From: Gimesia benthica
GTDB lineage: Bacteria; Planctomycetota; Planctomycetia; Planctomycetales; Planctomycetaceae
Assembly (NCBI RefSeq): GCF_009720525.1
Contig: NZ_CP043930.1
Location: forward strand, 5,302,501 to 5,366,500
Direction of reading: 5' to 3'
Length of the DNA stretch: 64,000 bases
The translations under genes and the position numbers were made by a program. The notes beneath the pieces are model-generated. The model made no database searches. It worked only from the letters and a program-made list of their open reading frames with translations, and had not been told where the DNA came from. Numbering within the stretch: the stretch's first letter is position 1; each line of letters begins with the position of its first letter. This document shows, one piece after another, positions 9,448-18,626 of the stretch.

Positions 9448-9831
9448 TCAAAGATCGCCATACTTCGTCGCCAGTACGACAGTGTAGCCGTCCGGATCGC
9501 GCACCCAGAGCTCACGATGTTGTGCATTTGGGTTGACCAGCGGCCCGTCCAGAATCTCTGCGGACATCGAATCCGCCCGCGCGACCGCCTCGGTGAAATC
9601 ATCAATTTCAAACCAGAGCAAGGCACCGTTCCCTTTCAATGCCTCGGGATCTCCCAGAAAGGGATGCTCGTGCACGTCCCACTGGTGCAGTTGCAGGATC
9701 AGTGTACCATCCTCGCGGACCAGCTGTTCGTACTCATCGCCGCCATGTCCAATTTTGACATTCAGCAGACTCTGATACCAGCGACTGCTGGCCGGGACAT
9801 CATTCACAACAATCATCGGCTGTGGTCGCAT
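9448..9831 (-). CDS. VOC family protein (glyoxalase/bleomycin resistance fold)
   Basis: 127 residues with the two beta-alpha-beta-beta-beta modules of the VOC superfamily: MIVVNDVPASSRWYQSLL at the N-terminus, HEHPFLGDPEA in the middle, LWFEIDDFTEAVARADS in the second half, and ELWVRDPDGYTVVL near the C-terminus. The R-D-P-D-G motif ending the second module is the usual hallmark. It could be a small-molecule binding protein, an antibiotic-resistance protein or a metal-dependent lyase. Full metal ligation cannot be confirmed by eye. Monocistronic on the minus strand. Confidence 0.88.
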   Translation of the reverse strand: MRPQPMIVVNDVPASSRWYQSLLNVKIGHGGDEYEQLVREDGTLILQLHQWDVHEHPFLGDPEALKGNGALLWFEIDDFTEAVARADSMSAEILDGPLVNPNAQHRELWVRDPDGYTVVLATKYGDL

Positions 9832-9867
9832 GCTCGTTTCCTCCCCTGTGTCAGGTGAGCTGGGGAA

Positions 9868-10422
9868 TCAGAGTGGATAGATCCCCGCTTTATAAGGTTG
9901 ATCCAGCTTCTTCACGACTTTCAGCAGCAGTTCCCACTCTTCCTCATCGATGGCGTTAATCGCCCGTTTAATGGTTTTACGACTGGCAGTCGCACAGTTG
10001 ACAGCAATCGGATTGAAATCGGTCCAGCGCTTGTTGCTCACGATATTGCTGTTATGAAATGTGGCGACTGTCGCCAGCCGCGATCCCTTCTTGAACGGAG
10101 CGCCGGTCGCACTTTTAATCGGTCGTTTGACGATCTTGACCACCGGATACGGGCGGCCTCCCTGAGCATCCATGTTCGCGACGACCGCAATCAACCCCTT
10201 ATCCGGGTTAACCACAATCGCTGGTAACAACGCACCCTGAGCGAAATGACCTTTCCAGGAATTCAGATTCATGATGCAGGCAATCACAGAAACACCGGCA
10301 ATCGCTCCGCCCAGTGCAGTATGCACCGTCATCAGGGCCAACCCCACGATCACACCGACCACATAAAAAATGACTTCCCCGGGATAACAGCGGAGCAAGA
10401 CTTTATAGTTCACTTTAATCAT
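9868..10422 (-). CDS. DUF3239-like membrane protein
   Basis: 184 residues from ATG 10422; a longer in-frame start at 10545 would add 41 proline-rich residues of no known type, so the internal start is preferred. One hydrophobic hairpin spans about residues 15-47 (EVIFYVVGVIVGLALM then ALGGAIAGVSVIACIM), followed by a soluble domain with PAIVVNPDKGLIAVVANMDA, PVVKIVKRP and a terminal helical stretch. The pattern resembles DUF3239 proteins as I remember them, which have a small membrane anchor and a cytoplasmic beta domain. Function is unknown. Confidence 0.65.
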   Translation of the reverse strand: MIKVNYKVLLRCYPGEVIFYVVGVIVGLALMTVHTALGGAIAGVSVIACIMNLNSWKGHFAQGALLPAIVVNPDKGLIAVVANMDAQGGRPYPVVKIVKRPIKSATGAPFKKGSRLATVATFHNSNIVSNKRWTDFNPIAVNCATASRKTIKRAINAIDEEEWELLLKVVKKLDQPYKAGIYPL

Positions 10423-10575
10423 CGGTATTCGCTCTGGTGCCTGGCAGTGTTGTAACAACTGGAGAGAGCGGCTCCTTGATTGCGGAGGAACCACTGGAAC
10501 ACCCGGCAGTATACACTCGTGATTGGGTTCTGGCAATTCGTTCACGGAAAAGAATCAAGAGATTCTGCCCGTCAC

Positions 10576-11841
10576 CTAGTTAAACCAGAATGCCAGCGTG
10601 AAGAACCGGTTACGGCCGAACGTCCTGTTAATCCGGGCCCACATTTCGGGATTGGCGAAGTCTGTGATCTCACCCTTTTCAAGGTACGGGGCCGCCGCGG
10701 TTCCCTGGAACCACAGAAACGGATCGATCTCCCGCGGTTCGGTAAATACCCGTCGCAGGTTCACACCTTGTGTCCCCGGTTTGCCCCGCCAGAAGGGAAT
10801 CAGCTTCTTGCCCTGCAGTACCTCTCCCGCTTCGTCCAGCACGACCAGCCAGGTATCGACCATCTCCTGCGTAACCTTGATTTCGAGCACGCCGGTCTGC
10901 TGTGGATTGGGGATCCATTCGCGTTCGTTGTCGGTTTCCGTCAGATAAAACTTCCACATCGATTTCGCGTGCCGCTGCATATCTTCCAGGTGTGCCAGCG
11001 CCGCTTTCATGCGCTCCGGTTCCTTGAGTTCAAACCGCCAGAGGTGAATGAACGCCAGGATGTCCGAGACGAGCGGTCGATCTACACCAACGATGCTGTC
11101 TACATTTCCGTGCTCTTCCAGCAGAAATGGGTATGGCGTGTCGACCTTTTCAAAAAACAGATGCGCCGTACAGTTAAATAATTCCTGTCCGTCAATCGCC
11201 AGCAGGACCTCGCCCCAGGCACACAGGAAGTTGCAGTAACCGGCCAGCCAGTCCGCATCGCCGCGATCAAAATCAATTAAGAACTGTTCCGCATCTGCCT
11301 GTTGCTGAGAGACGCCTGCTCTGCTCAACAGGAATCGTGCTTCGACCGGTTTACCAATTCCCAACAGATCAACCTTGATCAGCCCCACATGCAACGGCAG
11401 TTTCACATTCGGATCTTTGACGGCAGACAGGGTTTTCTCAGCAGCTTTCAGATCATCAACCCACGTCTGCAGCATTTGACGGGTATCGGCATAGGTGGCC
11501 GTTTTGGAAGCGGGAGCTTGAGACAGAATCTCCTGGATTGGTTCCGGCAGCCCGCGTCTGACATCTTCTGTCCGTAATCCAAACCGATTCAAATTTCCTC
11601 CCACATACTGAGCCAAAGTTCCTCCCAGATGCTCAAACGACTGAAAGAACTGCACCACTCCCAGACCAAACCGCGCCTCGTCATCTTCCGGATTCGCCTG
11701 CAATTGTTTCTGCAGGGCCTGAGCCCCTTCGTCCAGTTTTCCTGATGTCAGGTATTTTTCCGCCAGCGGGGCGGCAGCAGCGAATTGACTCATCAGCAAC
11801 AACGTTCCCAGACAGACTGGAATCAGAATCGAACGACGCAT
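10576..11841 (-). CDS. secreted helical (TPR-like) protein of unknown function
   Basis: 421 residues with a cleavable signal peptide (residues 1-24, ending AAAAP). The region 27-65 looks like one tetratricopeptide-type helix pair (AEKYLTSGKLDEGAQALQKQL followed by a NPEDDEARFGLGVVQFF element). The remainder is mostly helical with a conserved-looking beta segment near the C-terminus (GVNLRRVFTEPREIDPFLWF). No enzymatic motif is seen. A planctomycete-specific periplasmic protein is the best description. It is oriented toward the DUF3239-like gene but separated by about 150 bases. Confidence 0.75.
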   Translation of the reverse strand: MRRSILIPVCLGTLLLMSQFAAAAPLAEKYLTSGKLDEGAQALQKQLQANPEDDEARFGLGVVQFFQSFEHLGGTLAQYVGGNLNRFGLRTEDVRRGLPEPIQEILSQAPASKTATYADTRQMLQTWVDDLKAAEKTLSAVKDPNVKLPLHVGLIKVDLLGIGKPVEARFLLSRAGVSQQQADAEQFLIDFDRGDADWLAGYCNFLCAWGEVLLAIDGQELFNCTAHLFFEKVDTPYPFLLEEHGNVDSIVGVDRPLVSDILAFIHLWRFELKEPERMKAALAHLEDMQRHAKSMWKFYLTETDNEREWIPNPQQTGVLEIKVTQEMVDTWLVVLDEAGEVLQGKKLIPFWRGKPGTQGVNLRRVFTEPREIDPFLWFQGTAAAPYLEKGEITDFANPEMWARINRTFGRNRFFTLAFWFN

Positions 11842-12148
11842 GACAGGGCTCCTGGTTGAAATAGGTAAGTCTATTGCACATCAGTCATTTCGCAGAGAAT
11901 GTACCGCCGACGGAATGACATCCCACATTGTAAGGCGTTTATCGTGGAGGAACATCACGCATTTTTTTGAAAAAGGGTTTTCAAACTGACGGTTCAGCAG
12001 GCGCAGCGGACGCTGATCAACCAGCAATCCACGCTGTGAGTGGCAAAAGCAGGAACTTAACTGGATTTGCATGTCTGGTATGTTATTTGCGGCTGTTTTA
12101 ACAGCGGAAAGTGAATCACTCGACCTTCAAAAGAAGAGGAGTCTACAC
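11842..12148. other. intergenic, divergent promoter region
   Basis: No convincing gene. It separates the secreted minus-strand protein from the plus-strand sulfur module. A short palindrome GCTGTT-TT-AACAGC lies at 12092-12105, about 40 bases before the DUF442 start, and could be an operator. A T-rich run sits near 11960. No clear -35/-10 pair is visible. Confidence 0.5.
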
Positions 12149-12598
12149 ATGGATAACACGATGAAAATCAGTGACCAGATTACCGTTGGACCTCAGCCAA
12201 ACCGGGACGAAATTTACGAATTCGGCAATGAAGGTTTCAAATCGATTGTGAACTTTCGCACTGCCAATGAAGAGGGAATGCCGATCACTCCCGAAGCGGA
12301 AGGCAAAGCAGTCGAGTCCGCAGGAATGAAATACTGCCATATCCCTGTTTCCATGAACATGCTGGACGATAGACAGGTCGACGAATTTCGTGAGCAGTTT
12401 GAGGCATTGCCGAAACCGATTTTCGCACACTGTAAAAGTGGTAAGCGCGCCGGTGCGATGGCGATGATGAAACGCGCTGTCGAAAACGGAATGTCCGGCG
12501 AACAGACCCTGCAGAAAGCAGAAGAGATGGGCTTTCAGTGTGACAAACCTGAGCTCAAGGACTTCGTCAAACATTACGTTGACACGCACCACAAATAA
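12149..12598 (+). CDS. DUF442 (Blh-like) CX4R sulfurtransferase/phosphatase-fold protein
   Basis: 149 residues from ATG 12149, with AGAGGAG at 12135-12141 eight bases upstream; a longer frame reaching 12071 lacks such a site. The fold is that of dual-specificity phosphatases: KISDQITVGPQPNRDEI at the start, a central VNFRTANEEG loop, and the active-site loop FAHCKSGKRAG with Cys95 and Arg100. The C-x4-R spacing is that of DUF442/TIGR01244 proteins, which are often found with sulfide-oxidising beta-lactamase-fold enzymes. The next gene, 32 bases on, is exactly such an enzyme, so a role in persulfide or glutathione sulfur transfer is likely. Confidence 0.88.
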   Translation: MDNTMKISDQITVGPQPNRDEIYEFGNEGFKSIVNFRTANEEGMPITPEAEGKAVESAGMKYCHIPVSMNMLDDRQVDEFREQFEALPKPIFAHCKSGKRAGAMAMMKRAVENGMSGEQTLQKAEEMGFQCDKPELKDFVKHYVDTHHK

Positions 12599-12630
12599 GC
12601 GTCACACTCACTCAGCAGAGAGCACGTATC

Positions 12631-14037
12631 ATGATTTTTTATCCACGGTTTGTGCCGGGGCTGGCGATCAGTTCGTACCTGATCGGCGATGATCAGAGCG
12701 GGGCCGCGGTCGTAATCGACCCGCCCCGCGATGTCGAGGAGTTCATTGAATTTGCCCGTCAGCACGATTTGCACATAAAATATATTATCGAAACCCACGT
12801 GCATGCCGATTTTGTTTCCGGCTCACGTGAGTTGAAAGCGCGACTGAACAATGAACCGCAGATTTACTGTTCAGCGTATGGCGATGCGGACTGGACTCAA
12901 TCATTCGCTGATCGTCATGTATCAGCAGATGACACGCTGTCGTTAGGGAAGCTTCGGTTCGAGTTTCGGCATGTTCCCGGTCACACTCCCGAACACATCG
13001 CCATACTGCTGTTCGACGAATCCCGCAGCCAGGACACGCCCTGGTGTATGTTTACAGGAGACTTTCTGTTCGTCGGCGATGTCGGACGCCCGGATCTGCT
13101 GGGCGAAGCGGAGCAACAAAAACTCGCGCACCAGCTCTATGAAAGCGTGTTTACGCGGATGGAGGCCCTGCCCGATTTCCTGGAAATCTTCCCCGCACAC
13201 GGAGCCGGTTCTCTGTGTGGAAAAGCGATTGGCTCGCGACGTTCTTCCACGGTGGGCTTTGAACGGCGTTTCAGCGATGTCTTGCAGAAGCAGGACGAAG
13301 AACCCTGGATCGCAGACCTGCTGCAGGATATGCCGCTCTCCCCTTCCTATTTCAGCCGCATGAAACGCATTAACAAAGAAGGTCCAGCGATCATCGGGCC
13401 GGAACTCCCGGGACAGAAACGCTGGTCGGCGAAACAGGTTGCAGAGCGACAGTGTCAGGATTGCCTGATTGTCGATGTCCGTTCCAAAGAGGCGTTCGCG
13501 GCAGCACACATCCCGGATTCTATTAACATTCCAATGGGATCGAATCTGCCCACTTGGGCGGGCTGGGTTCTCCCGTACGACCGACCGATCCTGCTCGTCG
13601 TCGATCAGCCCTCTCAGGTCAAAGAAGTCGTTACCAATCTGCTCCGCGTCGGCTTTGACGACACTCAGGGCTATCTCGAAGGGGGCATCAATGCCTGGGA
13701 AACATCAGGATTCCCCTTGGAAATGCTGGAAACCATTTCAGTCCGGGATCTGCATCACAAACTGCGCCAGCAGCACCCGCTGACGGTGCTGGATGTGCGC
13801 ACCGAGCGGGAATGGAACTCCGGTCATATAAAAGGGGCACTCCACATTCACGGCGGCGCTTTACAGGAACGATTTGAGGAAATTCCCCAGGAACAACCGG
13901 TGGCTGTGGTCTGTGGATCAGGTTATCGCGCTTCGATCGCCTCCTCGTTCATCCGCCGCGCCGGGTTCACTGATGTGGCAAACGTCCTGGGAGGCATGTC
14001 CGCCTGGAAAGCCGCTGAACTGCCTCTGACGACGTAA
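12631..14037 (+). CDS. persulfide dioxygenase-type metallo-beta-lactamase fused to two rhodanese domains
   Basis: 468 residues. The N-terminal metallo-beta-lactamase domain (about 1-245) has THVHAD with His56, His58 and Asp60, GHTPEH near 117, the FTGDFLFVGDVGRPDL loop and FPAHGAGSLCG. This matches the ETHE1/persulfide dioxygenase group, which oxidises glutathione persulfide to sulfite. Two rhodanese domains follow. The first (about 270-360) lacks the cysteine in its loop (LVVDQPSQV) and is probably structural. The second (about 370-466) keeps it at Cys428 in VVCGSGYRAS. It is co-transcribed with the DUF442 gene. Expected role: sulfide detoxification linked to thiosulfate formation. Confidence 0.9.
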   Translation: MIFYPRFVPGLAISSYLIGDDQSGAAVVIDPPRDVEEFIEFARQHDLHIKYIIETHVHADFVSGSRELKARLNNEPQIYCSAYGDADWTQSFADRHVSADDTLSLGKLRFEFRHVPGHTPEHIAILLFDESRSQDTPWCMFTGDFLFVGDVGRPDLLGEAEQQKLAHQLYESVFTRMEALPDFLEIFPAHGAGSLCGKAIGSRRSSTVGFERRFSDVLQKQDEEPWIADLLQDMPLSPSYFSRMKRINKEGPAIIGPELPGQKRWSAKQVAERQCQDCLIVDVRSKEAFAAAHIPDSINIPMGSNLPTWAGWVLPYDRPILLVVDQPSQVKEVVTNLLRVGFDDTQGYLEGGINAWETSGFPLEMLETISVRDLHHKLRQQHPLTVLDVRTEREWNSGHIKGALHIHGGALQERFEEIPQEQPVAVVCGSGYRASIASSFIRRAGFTDVANVLGGMSAWKAAELPLTT

Positions 14038-14155
14038 TCTTTGTCTGATTTCTCTCTCAGTTTTGAAGGGATTCTCGTTTCCTGCTGAGCAGAATCTCGA
14101 CTATTAAGAGCTTGAGTGAAGGAGTTTCTTGCCGAAATCATCAAACAGGAATCAC

Positions 14156-15478
14156 ATGCAGCACTCACAGGATAGATCGACCGACTACCAGGAAAACAGT
14201 CTCACTTTGATGGGAGCCGTGGCCATGGGGACTGGTGTCATGATTGGCGCCGGTATCTTTGCTCTGACTGGTCAGGTTGCTGAACTCGCCGGAAGCTGGT
14301 TTCCCCTGGCCTTTCTGGCTGCGTCCATTGTCGCTTTATTCAGTGCCTATTCCTACGTAAAACTGGCGCACGCGTATCCCTCCGCAGGGGGCATCGCCAT
14401 GTTCCTGAATAAAGCCTATGGCAAAACTGCATGGACCGGCAGCTATGCTTTGCTGATGTACTTCTCCATGGTCATCAATGAGAGCCTTGTTGCGCGGACC
14501 TTCGGAACCTATACGCTGCAGTTATACGAGGTGGAAGAGAATACCTGGCTGGTTTCCGGACTGGGTGTGGGTTTGCTGGTAGTCGCCTTCCTGGTCAACA
14601 TACTCGGCAATCGATTCATTGAGTCATTATCTTTTATCACTGCCTTCATCAAGCTGGCTGGGATTGCAATCCTGGCTTTCGGAGGCATCTGGGCTTCCGG
14701 GTTTTCCCTGGAGAACTTTTCCCAGTCTTCTGGTGAGACGGGATACGGAAGTTTTCTGGGAGCGGTTGCCCTCGCACTTCTGGCCTTCAAGGGGTTTACC
14801 ACAATCACCAACAGCGGCAGCGAACTGAAAAACCCGCACAAGAATGTGGGACGGGCGATTCTGATTTCAATCGGGCTCTGCCTGGTTTTATACCTGCTGG
14901 TCACGGTCGCAGTGGGAGGCAGCCTGACGATTGAAGAAATTGTGAAAGCCAAAGATTACTCTCTGGCCCAGGCGGCCCGACCAACCTTTGGTAAATACGG
15001 TGTCTGGTTCACGGTTGTCTTCGCAATTATCGCGACTGTTTCCGGAGTCATCGCGAGTGTCTTTGCCGTATCACGCATGCTGGACATGTTGACCGAAATG
15101 AAACTGGTTCCCCACTCACATTTCGGCATGCCGGGGAGTATTCAGAAACATACGCTGGTGTATACGGTCGTGATGGCTATCATTCTCACGCTGCTCTTCG
15201 ATCTCAGTCGCATCGCTTCGCTGGGGGCCATCTATTATATCATCATGGATATCGCCATTCATTGGGGTGTTCTGCGAAAACTCCGCGAGGAAGTGCAGGC
15301 GAACTCGGGAATTTTGGTCACGGCGATCGTGTTGGATCTCATTATTCTTGTCGCATTTGTAGCGGTGAAAGCACGCACGGATGTGCTGGTGCTGTATGTG
15401 TCCCTCGCCGGTTTGCTGGTGATCTTCATCGGCGAATTTCTACTTATTCGATACGGCCAGAAATCTGTAGAGCATTGA
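14156..15478 (+). CDS. APC superfamily amino acid permease
   Basis: About 440 residues with 12 predicted membrane helices. The helix-1 motif MGTGVMIGAGIFALTG is the substrate-binding glycine region of amino acid-polyamine-organocation transporters, and GFTTITNSGSELKNPHKNVGRAI in the helix 5-6 region is also characteristic. Start choice is uncertain: ATG 14156 has AGGA five bases before it, while an in-frame TTG at 14129 has AAGGAG four bases before it. It lies 118 bases after the rhodanese fusion in the same direction. Uptake of a sulfur amino acid is possible from that context but nothing in the sequence fixes the substrate. Confidence 0.88.
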   Translation: MQHSQDRSTDYQENSLTLMGAVAMGTGVMIGAGIFALTGQVAELAGSWFPLAFLAASIVALFSAYSYVKLAHAYPSAGGIAMFLNKAYGKTAWTGSYALLMYFSMVINESLVARTFGTYTLQLYEVEENTWLVSGLGVGLLVVAFLVNILGNRFIESLSFITAFIKLAGIAILAFGGIWASGFSLENFSQSSGETGYGSFLGAVALALLAFKGFTTITNSGSELKNPHKNVGRAILISIGLCLVLYLLVTVAVGGSLTIEEIVKAKDYSLAQAARPTFGKYGVWFTVVFAIIATVSGVIASVFAVSRMLDMLTEMKLVPHSHFGMPGSIQKHTLVYTVVMAIILTLLFDLSRIASLGAIYYIIMDIAIHWGVLRKLREEVQANSGILVTAIVLDLIILVAFVAVKARTDVLVLYVSLAGLLVIFIGEFLLIRYGQKSVEH

Positions 15479-15749
15479 TCCCGCTAAATAGTTTCTGTCA
15501 CTGCATTTGTGTCGTCTGGGGGATGTCGGATTGATCGACTCGGTCCGCCTGATCCTGTTTTGTTAATTGCGAAGGCAGTCTGGGAAGAATGTCCGGGGAA
15601 TCCACTCATGTGAATGGATCTTGATGGATCAACGTGGACAACTCGGCCGATCAGAGATAAGATGGGAAACTGAAACGCTTTCCATCCAGACTGACCATAC
15701 CCTGCTTGGCGTCATTGGACGCACTGCTGACCCCGCCCTGGAGTAGATA

Positions 15750-17087
15750 ATGCTGAATATTTTCGACGGAGCTGCTAATCGATTCTGTAATCGTGTCTCA
15801 CGCCGTAATTTCATCAAGGTCGGCGCGCTGGGATTTGGCGGATTGACGCTCCCACAACTTCTGCGGGCAGAACAACAGTCGGGCACTGGGAAGTCACACA
15901 AGTCGATCATCATGATCTACCTCCCTGGTGGACCGCCGCATCAGGACATGTACGATCTCAAGATGGATGCACCTTCCGAAATTCGAGGCGAGTTCAACCC
16001 GATCTCCACGAATGTACCTGATATCAAAATTTGCGAGCATCTGCCCCGCCTCGCCAGTCTTGCTGATAAAAGTATCTTCGTGAATTCGCTCGTCGGTTCT
16101 ATCGGTCAGCATGCGTCATTTCAATGTATGACCGGACACAGCGATCGGAATCAACCTGCAGGGGGCTGGCCGGAAATTGGTTCTGCTCTCTCGCGTCTCA
16201 AAGGTGATCCGCGGGCAACGGCCCCCGCGTATGTGAACCTCTCGCCGAAGATGCAGCACACACCCTACAACTTTGGAAAAAATAGTTTTCTGGGCACCTC
16301 GCATACTCCATTCAATCCGAACGGGGAAATGAAGGGGGATATGACCCTCAACGGAATTACTCTGGACCGTCTGCAGGATCGAAAGCAACTCTTAACGAGT
16401 TTCGATCAGTTCCGCCGCGATGCGGATAACAGCGGCTCCATGGAAGGCCTGGACGCTTTTAACGAACAGGCATTCGGCGTCCTCTCCTCCGGACGACTCG
16501 TCGAAGCACTCGATGTCTCCAAAGAAGATCCCGCGGTTCGGGAACGCTACGGCAAAGGAACTTCGCGCAAGCAGGGTGACGCCGCCCCTCGTCTGAACGA
16601 ACAGTTCCTGCTGGCCCGTCGACTCGTTGAAGCGGGGGCCCGCATGGTGACGTTGAGTTACAGCTTCTGGGACTGGCACGGCAGCAACTTCAAACGGGCC
16701 AAAGAGAACTTCCCCGATTTCGATCAGGCCATCACCGCCCTGATTGAAGACCTGCACCAGCGGGGACTCGCCGAAGACACGACCGTCATCGCCTGGGGCG
16801 AGTTCGGCCGGACTCCCAAGATCAACAACAACAGCGGCCGGGATCACTGGCCCCGCGTCTGTAATGCACTGCTCGCCTGTGGTGGAATGAAGACCGGCCA
16901 GGTAATCGGTACCACTGATCGTCTCGGCGGTGAAGCGGATGACCGTCCTGTCCACTTCCAGGAAGTCTTTGCGACCCTCTACCACAATATGGGAATCGAC
17001 ATCGAGCGGGTCACCCTGCCCGATCACGCCGGTCGCCCCCAGTACCTGGTCGACAGCGGCTATCTCCCGATGCCGGAAATCGTTTAG
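15750..17087 (+). CDS. DUF1501 family protein with twin-arginine signal
   Basis: 445 residues. The twin-arginine signal is at 18-40 (SRRNFIKVGALGFGGLTLPQLL). The DUF1501 core follows with SIIMIYLPGGPPHQDMYDLK, an H-x-S-F-QCMTG stretch near 125, DWHGSNF, VIAWGEFGRTPKIN and GRDHWPR, and the C-terminal VHFQEVFATLYHNMGID. The domain has an alkaline phosphatase/sulfatase-like fold and is one of the most expanded families in planctomycetes, usually paired with a DUF1549/DUF1553 cytochrome-like partner; no partner is next to it here. Role unknown, probably periplasmic. Confidence 0.93.
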   Translation: MLNIFDGAANRFCNRVSRRNFIKVGALGFGGLTLPQLLRAEQQSGTGKSHKSIIMIYLPGGPPHQDMYDLKMDAPSEIRGEFNPISTNVPDIKICEHLPRLASLADKSIFVNSLVGSIGQHASFQCMTGHSDRNQPAGGWPEIGSALSRLKGDPRATAPAYVNLSPKMQHTPYNFGKNSFLGTSHTPFNPNGEMKGDMTLNGITLDRLQDRKQLLTSFDQFRRDADNSGSMEGLDAFNEQAFGVLSSGRLVEALDVSKEDPAVRERYGKGTSRKQGDAAPRLNEQFLLARRLVEAGARMVTLSYSFWDWHGSNFKRAKENFPDFDQAITALIEDLHQRGLAEDTTVIAWGEFGRTPKINNNSGRDHWPRVCNALLACGGMKTGQVIGTTDRLGGEADDRPVHFQEVFATLYHNMGIDIERVTLPDHAGRPQYLVDSGYLPMPEIV

Positions 17088-17523
17088 AATCCAAAGCTTA
17101 TGAAGTTCTGGGACGGGCAGCCTTTCTGCGCGGCTGACGCCCTGTTTCACTTCAACTTTCGCGAGAAGACACCCTGCGTTAATGGCTCGCCAGAGACCAG
17201 CCTGGTCGCTCAGCGACCGCACCAGGTTTGGGAGCAGCTGCTCGTTCATTTCGACGTTAAGCTGCAAGGAAGAACCGGAAAAATTTCTCAACACGCTCTC
17301 CTGCCTTCCACGCTGGATTTCAGCCGCTGACTTTGTTGCATACTGCTCAGCCGTGAAGTGGTATTGGCACGGGAAATGCAATACTAACCACTCTATCTAA
17401 CTCCGATAAAAACTGGAGCGAGTTTCTATATCGGGTATGGCTCTCGAGCGGGCCATGCTAATGAGAATGGGGGGGAACTCGCTTCAGTTTTCTTTTTAAT
17501 ACCGGCTGCCAGGAACTGAGACC
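17088..17523. other. intergenic, no recognised gene
   Basis: Short frames occur on both strands (for example 17100-17330 on the plus strand) but none has a ribosome binding site, known motif or convincing composition. The 3' end serves as leader for the Rho_N-like gene, with AGGA a few bases before its ATG. I see no repeat or hairpin of note. Confidence 0.5.
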
Positions 17524-17823
17524 ATGCCGACCACTTGGACACAAAAAGATGAAAAGCAGTACAAGAAAATCAGAGAGAGTGCCCTCGAGCGAGGTAAATC
17601 CAGTTCCGAGGCGAAAGAGATCGCCGCGCGCACAGTCAACAAGCAACGGCGGAAAGAGGGAAGAACGCCCCGGGAAACCACTCAGGGCACCGGCAATCCT
17701 CATACGCGTCTGGAAGAACGCACTGTAGATGAACTTTACAATCTCGCGAAAGAGCATCACATTCAAGGCCGCAGCAAGCTGAATAAAGCTGAGCTGATCG
17801 AAGCCATTCGTGACAAACGCTAG
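17524..17823 (+). CDS. small basic protein with C-terminal Rho_N-like domain
   Basis: 99 residues, strongly basic and charged. The N-terminal 60 residues (TWTQKDEKQYKKIRESALERGKS followed by AARTVNKQRRKEGRTP) match a widespread small family sometimes annotated as plasmid stabilisation protein. Residues 66-99 form a helix-extended-loop-helix of the SAP/Rho N-terminal type (RTVDELYNLAKEHHI and KAELIEAIRDKR), which binds nucleic acids. AGGA lies before the ATG. It is 30 bases upstream of the methyltransferase in the same direction. Function is not established; DNA or RNA binding is inferred from the domain. Confidence 0.82.
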   Translation: MPTTWTQKDEKQYKKIRESALERGKSSSEAKEIAARTVNKQRRKEGRTPRETTQGTGNPHTRLEERTVDELYNLAKEHHIQGRSKLNKAELIEAIRDKR

Positions 17824-17853
17824 CCGAATCACCTCTTCAGTCAGGATTACATC

Positions 17854-18504
17854 ATGGATATTTCACGTTCGCCAGGTGAGGACACTACGTCGGTAACTTC
17901 GACTTTACCCTGTTTTCTGCGTGGCTTCTTCGAGAACCCGCTGCAGGTGGCCTCCTGTATTCCCAGTTCCAGTTACCTGCAACGCAAACTGAGCTCACTT
18001 GCCTGTCTGCGTTCCGCAAAAACCGTCATCGAACTCGGACCGGGAACCGGCGAGACGTCGAAGGCCCTGCTGCAGGCCATGCCTGATCAGTCCAAGTTGC
18101 TCTGTGTAGAAGTCGTTGAAGAATTCGCTGCATCGCTACAGCAGAACGCAGACCCACGTCTGATCGTCGAGATCGGATCCGCCCTTGATCTGGAATCCAT
18201 TCTCAAGCGGAACTACTTTGCCTCGGCTGATGTCATCGTCTCGGGAATTCCATTCTCAGTCCTCTCGCCGGAGGAAGGTCGCACATTGATGGAATCCATC
18301 TATCAGCAGCTCGCCCCCGGCGGTGCCTTCGTGACTTACCAGTTCCGCAGCAGTGTCTGTGACCTGGCAACAGAATACTTCGGTCCTCCCGAGAAACGTT
18401 CGATGGTATTGTGGAATCTGCCACCCCTGGAGATCTTCGTCTGGAAAAAGACAGTACTGGAATGCCACCATATCAGTCACAACGCCAGACCGATCAATGC
18501 CTGA
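17854..18504 (+). CDS. phospholipid N-methyltransferase (PmtA)-like SAM methyltransferase
   Basis: 216 residues. The N-terminal FLRGFFENPLQVASCIPSSSYL is the usual entry of PmtA and related rRNA-dimethylase-like enzymes, placing the membrane-associated helix before the SAM site VIELGPGTGETSKALL near residues 58-73. Then come VEVVEEFA, DVIVSGIPFSVL (a variant of the N/D-P-P-F/Y-like motif IV) and LAPGGAFVTYQF. This fits transfer of methyl groups to phosphatidylethanolamine or a related amine lipid. An rRNA adenine methyltransferase role is less likely because the motif IV aromatic N-L-P-Y is replaced. Lies between the Rho_N-like gene and the amber-interrupted gene. Confidence 0.8.
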   Translation: MDISRSPGEDTTSVTSTLPCFLRGFFENPLQVASCIPSSSYLQRKLSSLACLRSAKTVIELGPGTGETSKALLQAMPDQSKLLCVEVVEEFAASLQQNADPRLIVEIGSALDLESILKRNYFASADVIVSGIPFSVLSPEEGRTLMESIYQQLAPGGAFVTYQFRSSVCDLATEYFGPPEKRSMVLWNLPPLEIFVWKKTVLECHHISHNARPINA

Positions 18505-18626
18505 CCACAACGGGGCCAACTGCCTCTCATTGATACAGCGTGAACCTGTTTTTCTGGAACGTGTCCTGGTTTCCGGTATGTTCAACATCTGGAAATCCGG
18601 AGCCAGGTATCGTTTCGGGACTGGTC

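Noticed and set aside
17100..17330. 76-codon plus-strand frame in the DUF1501/Rho_N gap
   Set aside because: No ribosome binding site and no resemblance to known proteins; treated as intergenic.
16392..17381. 329-codon minus-strand frame opposite the DUF1501 gene
   Set aside because: Antisense shadow; the part beyond the DUF1501 stop has no start signal or known motif.
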